A program made the translations under genes and the position numbers. 64,000 nucleotides of DNA from assembly GCF_003254395.2 (NCBI RefSeq), contig NC_037646.1:6295881-6359880 (forward strand). Direction: 5' to 3'. The notes under the pieces were generated by a model. It ran no database searches. It was not told where the DNA came from and was given only the letters and a program-made list of their open reading frames with translations. Source of the stretch: Apis mellifera. Taxonomy: Eukaryota > Arthropoda > Insecta > Hymenoptera > Apidae. Shown here in pieces: positions 33,314 to 46,267 of this stretch; within the stretch, counting starts at the first letter, position 1; each line of letters opens with the position of its first letter.

Positions 33314-36300
33314 TAAGGTGGAAGAATTGGAGAAACATTTCCTTCTGAATTTTTTTTTTTTATTTTCATTATTGAAAATCTTTCAAGATCTACATTAACA
33401 TTTTTTTGTCTAATTTCAGGGACGACACGAAAGAAATCTTTCGATGAATTTACGAATTTTAACATATGTGCGATGTAAATCTAAATCTAAAAGTACATCC
33501 TTTTGGAAAATAAAGGGAGAATTTTCGTGGAGGATTTTTTTCAACATGGTGGAAAATAATCGAGACGCTTAAGTGCAGAGGTGTGTATGATTTTTAAAAA
33601 GTATCAATTAACAAGCAAAATGGGACGCGTTCGTTCCTCGATTTCTTCCCTTTTCTTTCTTTTTCTTTTTTTCTTTTTCGAATAAAAAAACACGTCGATG
33701 CATTCAATATTGCATCCATAAAATTCGAGACACTATTCGTAATTTACCGTTTCATCGTGAAAAATCTCGCGAATCTCGCGGAAACATTTAAAACGATTCG
33801 CTCGACGTGGAACTAGAAAAGTAGTTTAATTGGTAGTGGTACAAGGATTCGAATCGCGTTGATTAAAATATTTGATTGCACGTTTTGAAATTTTTATTTT
33901 GAGAAGAAACATGTTCTGAAAAATGTTTATGGTAAATTAAACAATATTCGTTTGATTCTATATAAACTTGTTATGTATAAATTTATACTTTAAACGAGAG
34001 ATAGGCAAATTGATATGATAAAAATATAAAATATAAAATTGGAAATATTTTTCAATGTTCAACTTTTCCTTTTTACAGATAAGAAAAATTAGAAAAAGAA
34101 ATTATAACAAGAATTGTAAAATTATTTTTCCAACAACAGATATATCTATTTGCACCAAGGAAAAATCAATCTAGAATTGAATTTCTATTTCTAAAGAAAG
34201 AAGGGAAAAAATTAAAAAGAGAGGGGAAGAAAATCCCCTCCTAGTATTCCTGGTATTGCTCGATGACGAAAGATCGCGGCCCCGAAGCGATATTTATGAT
34301 CTGAAACGGCGGTGAAGAAGGACTGGTTGGAGATACACAACCCGTCAAGTCCCCGTAACTACATTGAAAAGGGGGATTTCACGCTCGTCGCTCAAACACC
34401 GACACACGGATACACAACCGGCGATTCCGTTTTCTCTGCGATTTGCACAATATCGCGTACGTCAGTGTCATTTGCATTCTCCTATTGCATTCATCCTCAT
34501 CCCACCGAGTCGAGAGTTGGAAAGAATCGTTTCGAAAAAAAAAAAAAAAAGTGTCCACGTCCAAAATTCGATATATCCGGCTCTCTATGTGTGCGTGTGC
34601 GTTTTTGGACGTTTTTTTTTTTTTTCCTTTCTGTTTTTTACCTTCGTTCGATCGGTGGAAATTCGAAAGATTCGATTAAAATTTTTTTTCGTTTCGTTTC
34701 GTCGTGATATTTAATTTGCAAATGTCGGAGGGGAAGAATTTTTGTTTTTTAAATGAACGTATTACGTTAGAATTCGTTAGAGCGTGTAAGAGAGAGAGAG
34801 TTTAAGTGAAATTGAAAAAAGTAGTAGAAAAATTAGTTGGAAGCTGGATTTTGAAAAAATTATACTTTCTTACGATTCTGGGAAATTTGAATAGAGAGGA
34901 ATGGCGAATAGGAAAAAATGGCGGAGTTAATTTTGAAAACGAAAATTGTTGTTATAAATTAACATCGAGATGAAAATTAATTAAGTTGGTTCTGTATTTT
35001 ATTAATTCTTTTTCTTTCCACCCTCTTTTTACACCCTATAAATATTCTTTAGGGAAGGATTTTATTTTCATCACTGTTTTATCGGCCATTTCCTCCGCAT
35101 TCCTCTCGATTCTATTTTATTGGAAATCGGTTAATGGTGGATTTTCCCGATTATTTTTCGTTTCATCCCCCATCAAGATAAACCAACGGGAAGTTTTATG
35201 ATATTGAAATTGTTATTCTCTCGAATATTTGTAGATTTAAATTAACTTCTAAAGGACAAACAATAGTTTATAGGAATTTTTTCCAAGTCGTGTTAAAAAG
35301 ATAAAACGAACTTTTACGACCGGTTGCTTTAATATTGGACACGTTTCGATAAATGGGGAAAATTTTTTGCTGATTAATAAATAACAAATTTATGATTATT
35401 TAAAGAAAAAATGAATTTTAAATGCATCTTTTTTTCGTTGGAAAATTTTGAGAAATTTTAATATCAAAATTATTGTAAAAATAAATTATACTTTTAAATA
35501 TTTCTTTTTGTTATATTTTCCAGTTTGCATAAATTTTTATTATTAATTTTTTATATCAATTCTAAAATATAATGCGTATAGATTAATTACAATTCATATT
35601 ATTTACAAAAAAAGAACACTATTATTTAATCTCCAAATTTAATCTATACGTGAATATTTTTGATCTCGTTTATCGATCAAAAACTTATCAATATTAAAAA
35701 ATAATTTAAATTTAATCTTTCAAGTAATGGATCAATAAAAAGATTCTTAGAAAACTTTTTATAATATAAAATGTCTCGAAGAACAATGGCGTATCGTCAC
35801 GCAAAAGTTATCGTGAAAAATTTTCACAATTATCGAAACTTGGAATCCTTTCGAAAAAATTAATTTAAAAAATATTTTCAAAAACTTAACTATTTTTCTT
35901 TTTTTTATTAAATATTCGTTTTATTCCAGGAAAAGTTCAGTGAATATTGTTAGCGAGTTAGATGCAATTACGAGCATTATGCTCCCTCTTGTTGTAAACT
36001 TCGCTCTCTCTCGACATACTAGTCACCCTAATGAGTGCTATGTGCTTAGGAATACGAATGCTTAAAGCTGTTACACCATTTTCATGCCGAGTGTTCATAT
36101 TTGTCAAATTGCAATGTGTGAATTACGAATTCTACGAGAAGAGGAATTCACACAGTGATATAATTAAATCTGTATTTTAAAAGATCTTATTCTCTTAACA
36201 AAATTACTTATTTTTGGTTAGAAAAAATAATAAAAAAAAAAAAATCTTATCGTCAACCGAAATATAATTTCTTAATTTTGATCAAATAATTGATTACAAT

Positions 36301-37140
36301 TAATTATTTTACCATGATATTTTTTCCCTTGAATTTTATTTTTATATAAAAATTGCACAAATATCGAAAAATACTCGATGGATTTCTTCGATATCGATTT
36401 TAGCTTAGTTTTAAGCCAGCTTTATTTTCGATATATATCAAAAAAATTTTAAATTTCAAAAAACAAAAGTCCCTAGTTTTGCCTATCTTATTTTCAAGAT
36501 AAATTTTTGAAAAATTTGAGGAAGAATTAACAAAAATTTTCGCTCCATTCTGCAAAGTATATATACTTTTACAAATTAAGAAATTATGCCACTGCAAAAA
36601 TGAAAATTAAAAATCTTTTCGTCCGTTTCAGTGCACGCTTTCTTGGGGAAGAATGATGAAAGAGAAATTCAACTTGTTCGCACGAGTAACTGTTATCTAA
36701 CTTTTATTTGAGTTATTAGCTTCGTCGAGGGAAACTTTGAACATATTCCCCCACGATAAACGTGGAACAAGATCCATTCAAAATACGTTCAACGATTGTT
36801 ACTCGTGTTCAATGATGTTCCTCCGACACGACAATCATCCACGAATATATCCACGAATTATAGGTAAATGATTTTAAACGAAAATAACTCTCGATGAGCG
36901 AAATTTAAATATTCATTTTCCTATTTTAATCTGTCATCTTCTATCGTTCTATTTCTTTCCCATTTTAGATTAAAACTAAAACTAATCTCTCATCTGTTCA
37001 AATTATTCCAATAAGCAATTAAAATTTTCGTACTCATTCTCAATAATATTGCGACGATTTATTTCTTTGAAAAAAAGAGTGAGAGAGAGAAAGAGAAAAA
37101 ATCGATAAAAAATATTTCAAATATTTAATTGAAAAATTTT
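33311..37140. other. AT-rich DNA with a GC-richer patch at 34240-34580
   Basis: 34240-34580 has higher GC and open plus-strand frames, then an A run (about 34519-34532) and a T run (about 34611-34625). 35935-36150 is slightly more complex than its flanks but shows no frame, hairpin or family I can name. Confidence 0.4.
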
Positions 37141-38280
37141 CACGCGTGGATAAAAATCCTTACATCTATGCTCGAAGAAAACAGACGGATAAATAATACA
37201 TAACCCTCGAGACAGTATCCTCCTCCCTTCCTCCCTTCTTTTCCACGGCAATCACGAAATGGCGTTTTTTTTCTTCTTCCTCTCTTTTTTTTTTTTTTTC
37301 GCCGGAAGACACGCAAATGACTCCGGTTTTGATACGATCCGCAAGAAAAACGAATCCACACGCGACACTCGAATCCCCGTGCACTCGGCTGTTCCAATAA
37401 CAACCATAATTCCGGACTTTCTGCCGTGTCGAGCGAATTTTTCCCCGAGTTTTTTTTTTTTTTTTTTCTTTTTTTTACACGGCTCACCTTTGTCTTCCCG
37501 GGGAATAATCCATGAAAGTGGAATCGAAAATTTCCGATTCGAAAATCCGGTGCGCCTCGTGATATGAAAATTCTTTCTCTCCGGAATATTCCCTTCAACT
37601 AAATCAATCAATTCCACGACTCCTGCGTAATAAGAAATATAATTACTTTCCCGATCATTGGAGCGAGGGAAAATAAATAATAATTTAAACAAGAAAATAC
37701 GTGCAAGATGAAGTATCGATAAAAAGAAATTGATAAGTGAACGAATGTTATCAAAACTCCTCCTTCCTCCTCCTAAATTTTAATAATAATATTAACGATA
37801 ATCCAAATAAATACAGTAAAAAACGAAACCTTCTTTCAGGAATTCGACCTATTTGAAGGAATATCAACGCTCTAATTGGGAAATCCTTTTTCCTAATTGG
37901 GAAATCCAACTGTCGCGAGGATCCATCACCTGGTCGAGCAGGAAGGAGCAATCCTCGTGTGACAATCCCCGTTTCCGGCCAGTCATCCGGAAGTTTTAGA
38001 GGAGGGGAGGAAGGGGTTGTTTGTCCAAACCGCCGGAATTCGAGCTGTAAATATAGTTTGGGAGGGAGTGACGAGGGCGCGAACGAGGGAGAAATTCGAT
38101 TTTGCCTCGCGGAATCTGCGGTCGGCAGAGGTGTTCCGCAGGAACGTAACGACGACAAAGCGTGGAAACCACGCGTGCCATCTCGGCAATCCGGCTGTCC
38201 TAACTAGGAGGCCGATAAATGGACGGCTTGATGACTTGATAATTTATGGGGAGGAGACGGTGAGAGGAGGTTGGTTTAAT
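37141..38280. other. Two GC-richer patches (37190-37610, 37860-38270)
   Basis: Both contain CpG and several overlapping open frames with low-complexity runs from poly-T tracts (about 37286-37299 and 37450-37477). There is no recognisable domain. They are possible regulatory DNA. Confidence 0.35.
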
Positions 38281-38309
38281 TAATCTTTCTGAAGGGGTTG
38301 TAAGTAATT

Positions 38310-38722
38310 GAACGAGTTAAGTTTTAAGATATTTTTGGAAATATTTTTTTATTGGAAATTACGTTGTAGCCTCGTATTATAGTTTCGTATGAGAAATTCC
38401 TGTTGTTAATCGATCGATATTTGGATTATCGATTTATTATTAAAAGAAAGATTTAATATTCGAGAGTGAGATATTACAGTAAAATTTCATGGAAAGGATT
38501 TGGAAGAGTTGTATCGAACGAGTTAAGTTTTAAGATATTTTTGGAAATATTTTTTTATTGGAAATTACGTTGTAGTCTCGTTTCTTGTATGGGATCTGGT
38601 TGTTAATCGAACAATAGTTGGATTATCGATTAATTATTAAAAGAAAGATTTAATATTCGTTTGATATTCGAGAGTGAGATATTACAGTAAAATTTCATGG
38701 AAAGGATTTGGAAGAGTTGTAT
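38310..38722. repeat. Two-copy tandem duplication, 206 bp period
   Basis: AACGAGTTAAGTTTTAAGAT begins at 38311 and 38517. Both copies continue with TTTTTGGAAATATTTTTTTA and end with AATTTCATGGAAAGGATTTG. The second copy has a 12-base extra TTCGTTTGATAT-type segment and differs around the middle. Confidence 0.95.
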
Positions 38723-40690
38723 AATAATTTTTCTAAACTAATTCGTAAGGAAATCAGTCAGGATCCAAGGATCTTTAAACTTGTTAAGCCGCAGTCGTAC
38801 GTATTCTACCGAAAATATTCCATTAGAAAGAAACTTTCACGGGCACTTTAATTTTGAAGGAAACTCGAGAGAAACATGTGCTAGTCGTGCGCCTGAGGAT
38901 ATATAAATGAAGAGAAACAATTTTTCAGAAGAATTATTAGAATAGAGGTGGAAAGATTGTTTAAAAGTTTAATAGAAACATATATTTTTTTTCAGTGTGA
39001 TTGAAGAACGAAGAAATATAATAAAAATTTCAAAACAGAAAATGACAATTAGATTGTACGAATGAAGAGTGGAAAATAATTTCGTAGCTTTATGAAAACT
39101 TTACTAAAAGAAGAAAAAAAAAAGAGGAGGAGGAAATATGCATGCGGTATAAAATATTCAAATAAAGAAAACAGTGGAAGAGTGAAGGATACTCTTATTT
39201 TTAATTGTAATTGTATAAAAAAAAAATGAAGAAAGTTTTTTTTCAGAACAAGATGGAATTAAAAATTCCCTTATAACTCTATCCAAACAAAAGAAAGGTA
39301 CATCAAGTATCGAATACCCAAAATGAAGAAACCTTCGCAATGGAATTCTAAAGATATATCCACAATTTGCGAAAAAGTATCAAGAATCAATAAATAAATC
39401 GAGAAATAGATCCAAAAGAAAAAAATTGAACCTGTCTTCAAAACTTCAAAATTCCAATAGATTATAAAAATTCAATTTTCAACCCCCCATCTAAAAGCAA
39501 AACTAACTTCAACCTCAAAAAGAGGAAAAGAAAAAGAAACAAAATTAAATGGAGAAAGAAAAATTCCTCTAAAAAAAGAAGAAGAAGAAGAAGAAGAAGA
39601 AGAATCTCAAAAGAGGCATGAAAATTCGATTTCTAAACAACGGAACGCAATCAAGGCGTTCCAGTTTATCCATTATTGCCAACAGAGAAATACACTCGTC
39701 CCCTATGTCGAGTTATCTCTTAACAAATTCTTTGCCCCCGCCTCGAGATATCCTTTTTTTATTTTGCCTTTTCATCCATCGTTCACGCATTGTTTCCACC
39801 ATCATCGCCAGATACCCGATCGCGTAATCAGCGCGTCGAACCCCGTACAATAAGACAATGCAATCCTCCTCTCTCTCTCTCTCTCTCTCCTCTTCCTCTT
39901 TATCCTCTTTCCATGCTTTTTCTTTTCTTTTTCTCTTCCTCTATTTTTTTATCGAGAGGAGAAAAAAAGGCTCACGTTCCACGAATTAAGTTACGTTTCG
40001 ATTTAATCATCGGGATTGAAGTTTCCTTCGAAGAAAGATCGATTCGAATCTTTCGTATTTTTCGCGCCAAATTGGACATGGATATATTATTGTGAACAAT
40101 TTCTTTTATCTTTTTTTTTTTTTATTTGGATCGTCATGGAGAATCGTCCAAGAAAACGGAGGACTTTTATCGAGTTTCGAGGGCCTTCGATTGAACGAAC
40201 CGACGATGGCCTATTTTTATTTCCGCAATTTCGGCGCTTTGGGGTGAGAGGTGTGTCATGTTGGTCAAGTGTGACTTATTTCTTTCTCTGTGTATGTGTA
40301 TACATATATATTTTTTTTCAAGAGAAGGAAAGAGAGAGAGAAATTGAGCGAATTTTCGATGATCGAGACTCGGAGGAATTTGTGTTGCAACATGGACAAA
40401 CATTCGGCAAACTGAAGTTGTAAGGAAAGTTTACAGAAAAGGATTTTCAATTTCATTTAGGAGGATAAATATTTCTCTACTTAACAGAGAATTTCATGTA
40501 AGATTTTCGAAGGAGGAACGCTTGATATTTGCACGAGATATAAACGAGATGAAAAGACTCTTAACTTTATTCTTATAATCAAACCAAGCTGAATTTGTCT
40601 CGATCCACGATGTGAATAACAAATCAAGCTTTATAAACATTAAAACAAGAAGTGGAAAAAGAAAAAAAGTTAATGGATCTGTTAAATTTA
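38723..40690. other. AT-rich DNA with two microsatellites
   Basis: (GAA)n lies at 39578-39603 and (CT)n at 39868-39889, with slightly GC-richer sequence around 39620-39860. I see no supported gene. Confidence 0.45.
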
Positions 40691-43199
40691 TCTCGATCCA
40701 TCCACGTGATCGCGAGTTCCATCAATTTATCGAGCCTAACCCCGCTTGTCATCGCCATTACCAATTCCCCTCCCTCCCCCCTTTTCCTCAATCACTTCCT
40801 CCAACGAACCCATTAACCACGCCTCCCAACCCAAATTCCCATTATTCAATTCAACGCGAGTGAAATTACTTTCCATCCATTGTTTCACCTCCCAAAATAT
40901 TCACTTCGTTTCCCTCCCTTCCCTCCTCTTCACGAAACTATCGAATTTCGCGGGAAATTCGAACGAGAAGCTCGCCGCTCAAACATGGAAACGCTTTTTC
41001 GAATACATCGACGAGATTATAAACTCGAGCACCTTCGAATGACCACAGACACATTTTGAATGAACAGCCATTAAGGGGAAATTGAACCTCTTCTCGGTAA
41101 ACAGGAGTGTAATAATTATTTTTAAAGGAAACTAGATGAATGCCGTGCCGAGTTTTCTGGTCGAAGAATTAATCCTCCATTAGGAGGGAGGGATTTGTGG
41201 ATTTCTGTGGCGTAATTTCTTCGTTGCAGCAAGGAGTAAAGCGCAAGTGGAAATTTTCGTTCTTGGAATTGAAGGGATTTTAATAATAAAAATTGGTAAT
41301 GGGATAAAAAAAATTCAGAGAGATATGTAAATAAAGTGTTGTTGGTCAAGTAAGACGAGTAACATGATAAATAGTCGTATTGAGAGTAGAAATGGAGGAG
41401 GATGGATAAGTAGAAGAAGGGGAGAATTGGCAAATAGAATAAAATAATCATGAGTCAAGTGGAGGCAATTTGTCAAACAAGCTAAAGAAAAGATGGTTGA
41501 AAAGATAGAAAAAAAAGAATAAATAAACGGCACTGTTAATTGCAATGGAATTGATATGTTGAATTAGATTAGAAGAGTTTCGAAAAACTTTTGTCGTATA
41601 GATATTTGTTATAATATAGAAAATCTTTTAATTAATCGAATGGTGAAGTTTTTTGGAATGAAAGAGGTTCTAAAAAGTGTGTAGCTTCGACGATTATTCA
41701 ATTATGTTTCTTCACACTGCTACGATTTATGGGAAGAATATAGGCAAGAAGATTGTGAAATCGAGCAATCGAGATGTTCAAGGATGGTTGACGACCTTGA
41801 CGTTGCATTATTTCAAAGAATAGAAATTTATTCTTAGAGAACTGACGTAGAATCGACGATATTTACTCCACAACCTTTGGATTCGTGAACAAAATATTTT
41901 TTAACACAATCTTCTCCTCGAATTCAATTTCGATTATAAATTTCCTAAACGATCGTGAATATTATATAAAGTCCATCCATTTACAAAAAAAAGAGTAAGA
42001 AAAATTCACAGAACGAAAGAATGATAATTCATTTCTGTTAAACCACAAGCAACCCTTCAAAAAATCTACAAAAATACAAAATTCACGTGACAAGAAAATA
42101 ATAAAAATTTTCCCGATGATTCGACCACGAGTAATCTTCAAAAAACTACCATAAAATTACAATCTCCACTCATCGCAATAATCAAAATATTCGATCGAAA
42201 AACCAGAGAAGAAGAACATAAAAATGGAAACACTCGCTCTGACAAATCAGACAAAATCCACTTGCCAATTTCAAGGCTCAATCACAATAATTTTTCCACA
42301 TACTTAGCAACAGTTAAACGTCTTTAGACGTCTTAGACTAAGGTGGACGGAAAATCCACGCGAGACGATCTCGTAATTAAGGGGTTGAACGGTATTAAAA
42401 TCGGCGAAAAGGGGTTGTACATAGAGCGAGAGCCTTTAGAAATTTCTCTCGATCCTCTCGGATCCTTCTCTCCTCGACAAGTTTGGCCGCTCGTTACTCG
42501 AGCCGAGCCATTAACCTTTGAAAAGAAATCCTCCTCGGTCTTTTCTTCCCTCCCCCGTACTTCCGGATAATCCTCTCCTTTCGAGGGGTCTCCCCCGAAA
42601 ATTTGAAAGTCGACGACCCGTTTTAGATTTTCTTCTCCATTTTTTTTTTTTCTTTCGCTCCATTTCGATCTTGATTCTGTTTGGTCGGACGAGATGGAGT
42701 GGAACTATTTTGCAGAAACGGTTCTCGAATAATTGTGGTTGAAGGGTAAGAAGATTTGGCGGAGAGATTCTGGTACGGTGGGCTGTGTTTTACGAGACGG
42801 TTTAACGAGTGGGGAGAAACCGTTTAACTCGTCGCGTTTGGCGGTGTGTATCGTTTAATTGTAAATTGTGGGCAACTCTATTGGGAGATAAATGAAGTTC
42901 AAATGGAACGCTGATGGCGCTAATGAACGTGTACTAGGTTTCTGGGATTTCGAATTCTGTTGTTGATTATAACACTTCTTTTTTATCAAAAAATATTGTT
43001 GGATATACTTACGACGTTCACAATTCGTTCACGATAATACGTATATCGTTAATCAGAATATTATAACTTTTTAAACACAAAAGAATTCAACCAAGAAGAT
43101 GAAAAATCAAAAAGATAAAAATTAAACACAATCCACCCTTACCTCCCCCCCAAAAAAAAGAATCTCAAATAATCACCTTCACCTAATTATTCCATCCCT
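40691..43199. other. GC-richer patches at 40690-41050 and 42330-42960 in AT-rich DNA
   Basis: The patches are CpG-containing with multiple open frames and no recognised protein. The remainder is AT-rich. Confidence 0.35.
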
Positions 43200-43880
43200 G
43201 TCTCACCCCGCAGCATCATTAAGAATGCAAACCCGGCACGGAATCTCGGGAACATCAGCAGCGTGAAATCGCAGCCTCCCCCTCCTCCCCCTCTTAATGG
43301 GACGATGCGACGTCCCGGAAGCGCGAAAAGGCGCGGGAGACAAAGACTCCCCTCTCGAAAGGAGGGCGAAAGAAAGAGGAGGAAGAAAAGCAACCCCTCC
43401 TCCTCCTCCTCCTTTTCCTCCTCCTTCCCTCTCTCCCTTCGTTTTTTCATTCGCCAACTTCTCGAGGTGGCGAGAAAGAAACGAGCAAAGTATCCTCCGC
43501 TTAACGCAGAGTCAACTCGCCGCGGTTTCTTAACGAGAAAGGAGGGGTCGAATGGAGGAGGAGAGATAGAAAGAGAGAGAGAGAGAAAAGGCGCGGAGGA
43601 TGGAGAGAGAGAGAGAGAGAGAGAGACGGGGAGGAAGTTGGCCGAGAGACAGACGGCCTATTCATCGAGCAGCTGCACCCCGGCCCGCGTTTCGCGATAT
43701 TAAAGGGCGCCACGGGTCGACCTGTATCGGCGCCCGTCGCGACGTCGGCGTCGTGGATATACGCGCCGTAAACCTGGCATGTACACGGTGTCCGCGAAAT
43801 AAATCCCCCGCAATTCTTTCGTTTAAACGGAAATTCATCGCGATATCCGCCGAGTCGGATGGAAGGAATGGGAGGGTTGA
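43200..43880. promoter_or_regulatory. GC-rich, GAGA-rich island
   Basis: This is one of the two most GC-rich blocks. It has a CCTCCTCC pyrimidine tract (about 43276-43292 and 43395-43430), two (GA)n tracts (43571-43586, 43602-43626) and many CpGs (43680-43870). GA-rich tracts with CpGs are usual at insect promoters and GAGA-factor elements. A minus-strand frame (VPEIPCRVCILNDAA near 43208-43260) runs into a donor-like GTGAGA, but composition alone can explain it. Confidence 0.35.
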
Positions 43881-44227
43881 AACCCCCTCGAGTAAACTTG
43901 GATTAATGTCAATAATATTTTATGTTTATTCCGTGATTGTTTCTAATTCTAACGCGTTCTGATTTTATAATTGATTCTTTTTTTTTTAGAGTGGTTGTGT
44001 AAAGGATTTTACGTTATTTTATCGATTGGATGGTTAATTTATTATGTACCGTTCGTATTGTGATTTTTTATTTATATGGAAATGGATTCGAATCTTTTAT
44101 ATTGAAGAGGATATTTTTTTGAGTATGTTTAAATCTTGATGGAATAGAAATTTTCGTGAATTCTTCTTAATTATTCTTTTTGTTATTCTATATCTATCTT
44201 ATATTCCCTGGAGCATTCTTCATAATC
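43881..44227. other. AT-rich sequence, nothing recognised
   Basis: I see no gene or repeat. Confidence 0.5.
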
Positions 44228-44668
44228 AGTAAAAAAAAAAGACAGGAAAACAAGACATCAGAGGTAAAATATAATTTTTAAATATTACGAATACAGATGT
44301 TTATGAATTTTTCCATACTCTAAAGATTTTACACCCTGTATATAGGCTTATCCTAGCTAGGAGATCTCCACTTTCGTAGCTAATAAAAATTTTTATTTCC
44401 AGGGTTAAGACTGTAGATTTGCTCGCATGGCGACCATTATAAGAGGAGAAATTAAAATTAGTAAAAAAAAGAGGAAAACGAGACATCGAAAGTAAAATAT
44501 AATTTTTAAATGTTACGATGTTTCCATACTCTAAAGATTTTACACCCTGTATATAGGCTTATCCTAGCTAAGAGATCTCCACCTTCGTAGCTAATAAAAA
44601 TTTTTATTTCCAGCGTTAAGACTGTAGATTTGCTCGCATGGCATCGACCATTACAAGAGGAGAAATTC
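44228..44668. repeat. Two-copy duplication carrying an ACACCCTGTATATAGG motif
   Basis: ACACCCTGTATATAGG lies at 44331 and 44542, 211 bases apart. The shared segment runs from a poly-A/GGAAAA block through TTATCCTAGCTA, GAGATCTCCAC, TTTTTATTTCCAG and GACTGTAGATTTGCTCGCAT to AGGAGAAATT. The first copy has about 20 extra bases before the motif. The reverse complement of the motif (TATATACAGGGTGT) resembles the terminal sequence of dispersed insect repeats. Confidence 0.93.
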
Positions 44669-46114
44669 TTAAGAGGAATATAAAATGAAAATATAGAGAC
44701 ATTCGTAAAAAGAAACAAATGTGATTGATAGAGCATCGAGGGGGTGAAATTGAAGAAGAAAAGGAATGTAAAGGAAATATATATCATGATGAATCAAAGG
44801 ATTCAAAGGTTTCGTCAATTTTATCATTGATCGTATTTATAGTTAATTTATCAGACGATCGATAGTGATGGGTTTAAACTGCGCAAAATTACTGTGGAAT
44901 TTTCTCGAATACATTCGAATAACGAGATACGGAAATTTGCAATTTAATTGCAAATTTAATGTATTTACAGTTAATTTATAATGACAGGAAGTTTGGTATT
45001 TGACTATTTGCATAAATTCCACGAATCCAATCCCGCTGGCGTGGAAACGTTCGTTGTGGAAATGATCGTTTACGATCGAGATTTACAATCGTTCGAAAAC
45101 TTTTTCCTTAATTTGCAACACCAGTAAACCTTTGTACAAGAAATATCATTGATGCTGTATAATCGTTGCGAAATTAATATTCGATTCATCGGAAAATTGT
45201 TCTCGAAAGGATTTCGAGTTTCTGTAATTTTGGTGATTGAACGTTTGATGCATGGAATGGTTATTGGAGGTGATGAGTTTTTTGACATGGGATAAATTCA
45301 TTGCAAGTTTCGTTTTATAAATTGTACGCTACAAGTATATTGGCGTTGAAGAGAAATATTGAAAATTCGGTATCGACATTGTTTGATCGTTGTAAAATTT
45401 ATACATTATTTTATGCTTCTGGAAAACAATATTCAAAATTAAAAAAAAAAAAAAGAATATATATATATATTTGTAATTTTAACGATTGAAAAATGGTTGA
45501 TTAGTTTCGAGCAGATATATATTTTTATAGAATTTCTATGAATATGTTGTATACGTATTGCTAATAATAAGGTATTGTAAAGGAAGTATTGGAAGGATCT
45601 GTTGGCAAAGCAGTTATATGAAACAGCCATACCAATTGAATATACATGCATATATGTAAAAATGGTGTTAAAGCTATCATCTGACTATTTTTTCCTTTTT
45701 TCATGGACACCTTTGAAAATAAAGAAAGGAAGAAAATGTGTTTTCACAATGGAAAAGTATCGACCAAATTTCCCTGACGAAAAATATTCCAAGCTTTTAA
45801 TTATTTAACGTAACGAGATGGAAGTGAATTAAAAACTCTTTAAAAACAAAAATACTGTGGAGAGTGAAAAAAGTAAAAATAATTAAATAAATAGAAAAAG
45901 TTAATGGAAGAGGAACTTTTTAATATTAAATTAGAAATGTGAACGAGCTAATTGTTTAGAATTAGCGAATAAATAATTTTTCATTCGCAAAATTCTGCGT
46001 CAAACTTAACAAATTCTTGACAGATATTCCGCCAAGAAATTGCATGAAAATATAATTTCGCCGGTTTCGCGGCACTGAGTCTGACTACAAACGATTCATT
46101 TCCCTTTACAGTGG
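44669..46114. other. AT-rich sequence, nothing recognised
   Basis: A small plus-strand frame near 45662-45808 reads MVLKLSSDYFFLFSW... without known homology. Confidence 0.4.
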
Positions 46115-46267
46115 TTAGAGTCGGTTACTTGCACGTATTCTGCACTCTGTCTCCTCTAAAATACCTACGTACGTTATTCCGAGAATCGTCATTGAATCAG
46201 AGAGTTTATAAAATTTCATATAAACATCGTGCGCGAGTTTCAACGTTGCGCGAACATTTGCTGGCAT
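46115..46267 (-). other. Small ATG-initiated open frame, 50 codons, minus strand
   Basis: It reads MPANVRATLKLAHDVYMKFY, then KLSDSMTILGITYVG and ends ASNRL. The residue mix is balanced, with no homopolymer, and codon third positions are mixed. A donor-like GTATTT follows TACGTAG inside it, so it could also be part of a spliced exon. No family is recognised. Confidence 0.15.

Noticed and set aside
33810..33865. tRNA-like A-box (TAGTTTAATTGGTAG) and B-box (GATTCGAATC)
   Set aside because: The two boxes are only about 15 bases apart and no acceptor stem or anticodon arm can be drawn, so it is not a tRNA gene.
34312..34714. 131-codon and 116-codon plus-strand frames
   Set aside because: Overlapping frames are open together in a GC-richer patch and extend through poly-A and poly-T runs; there is no domain.
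37140..38283. Several 80-150 codon frames on both strands
   Set aside because: They are low-complexity Lys or Phe runs from homopolymers, mutually overlapping, with no recognisable protein.
42343..42742. Plus-strand frames of 74-75 codons
   Set aside because: Two frames overlap in GC-richer DNA and neither has a supported start or domain.
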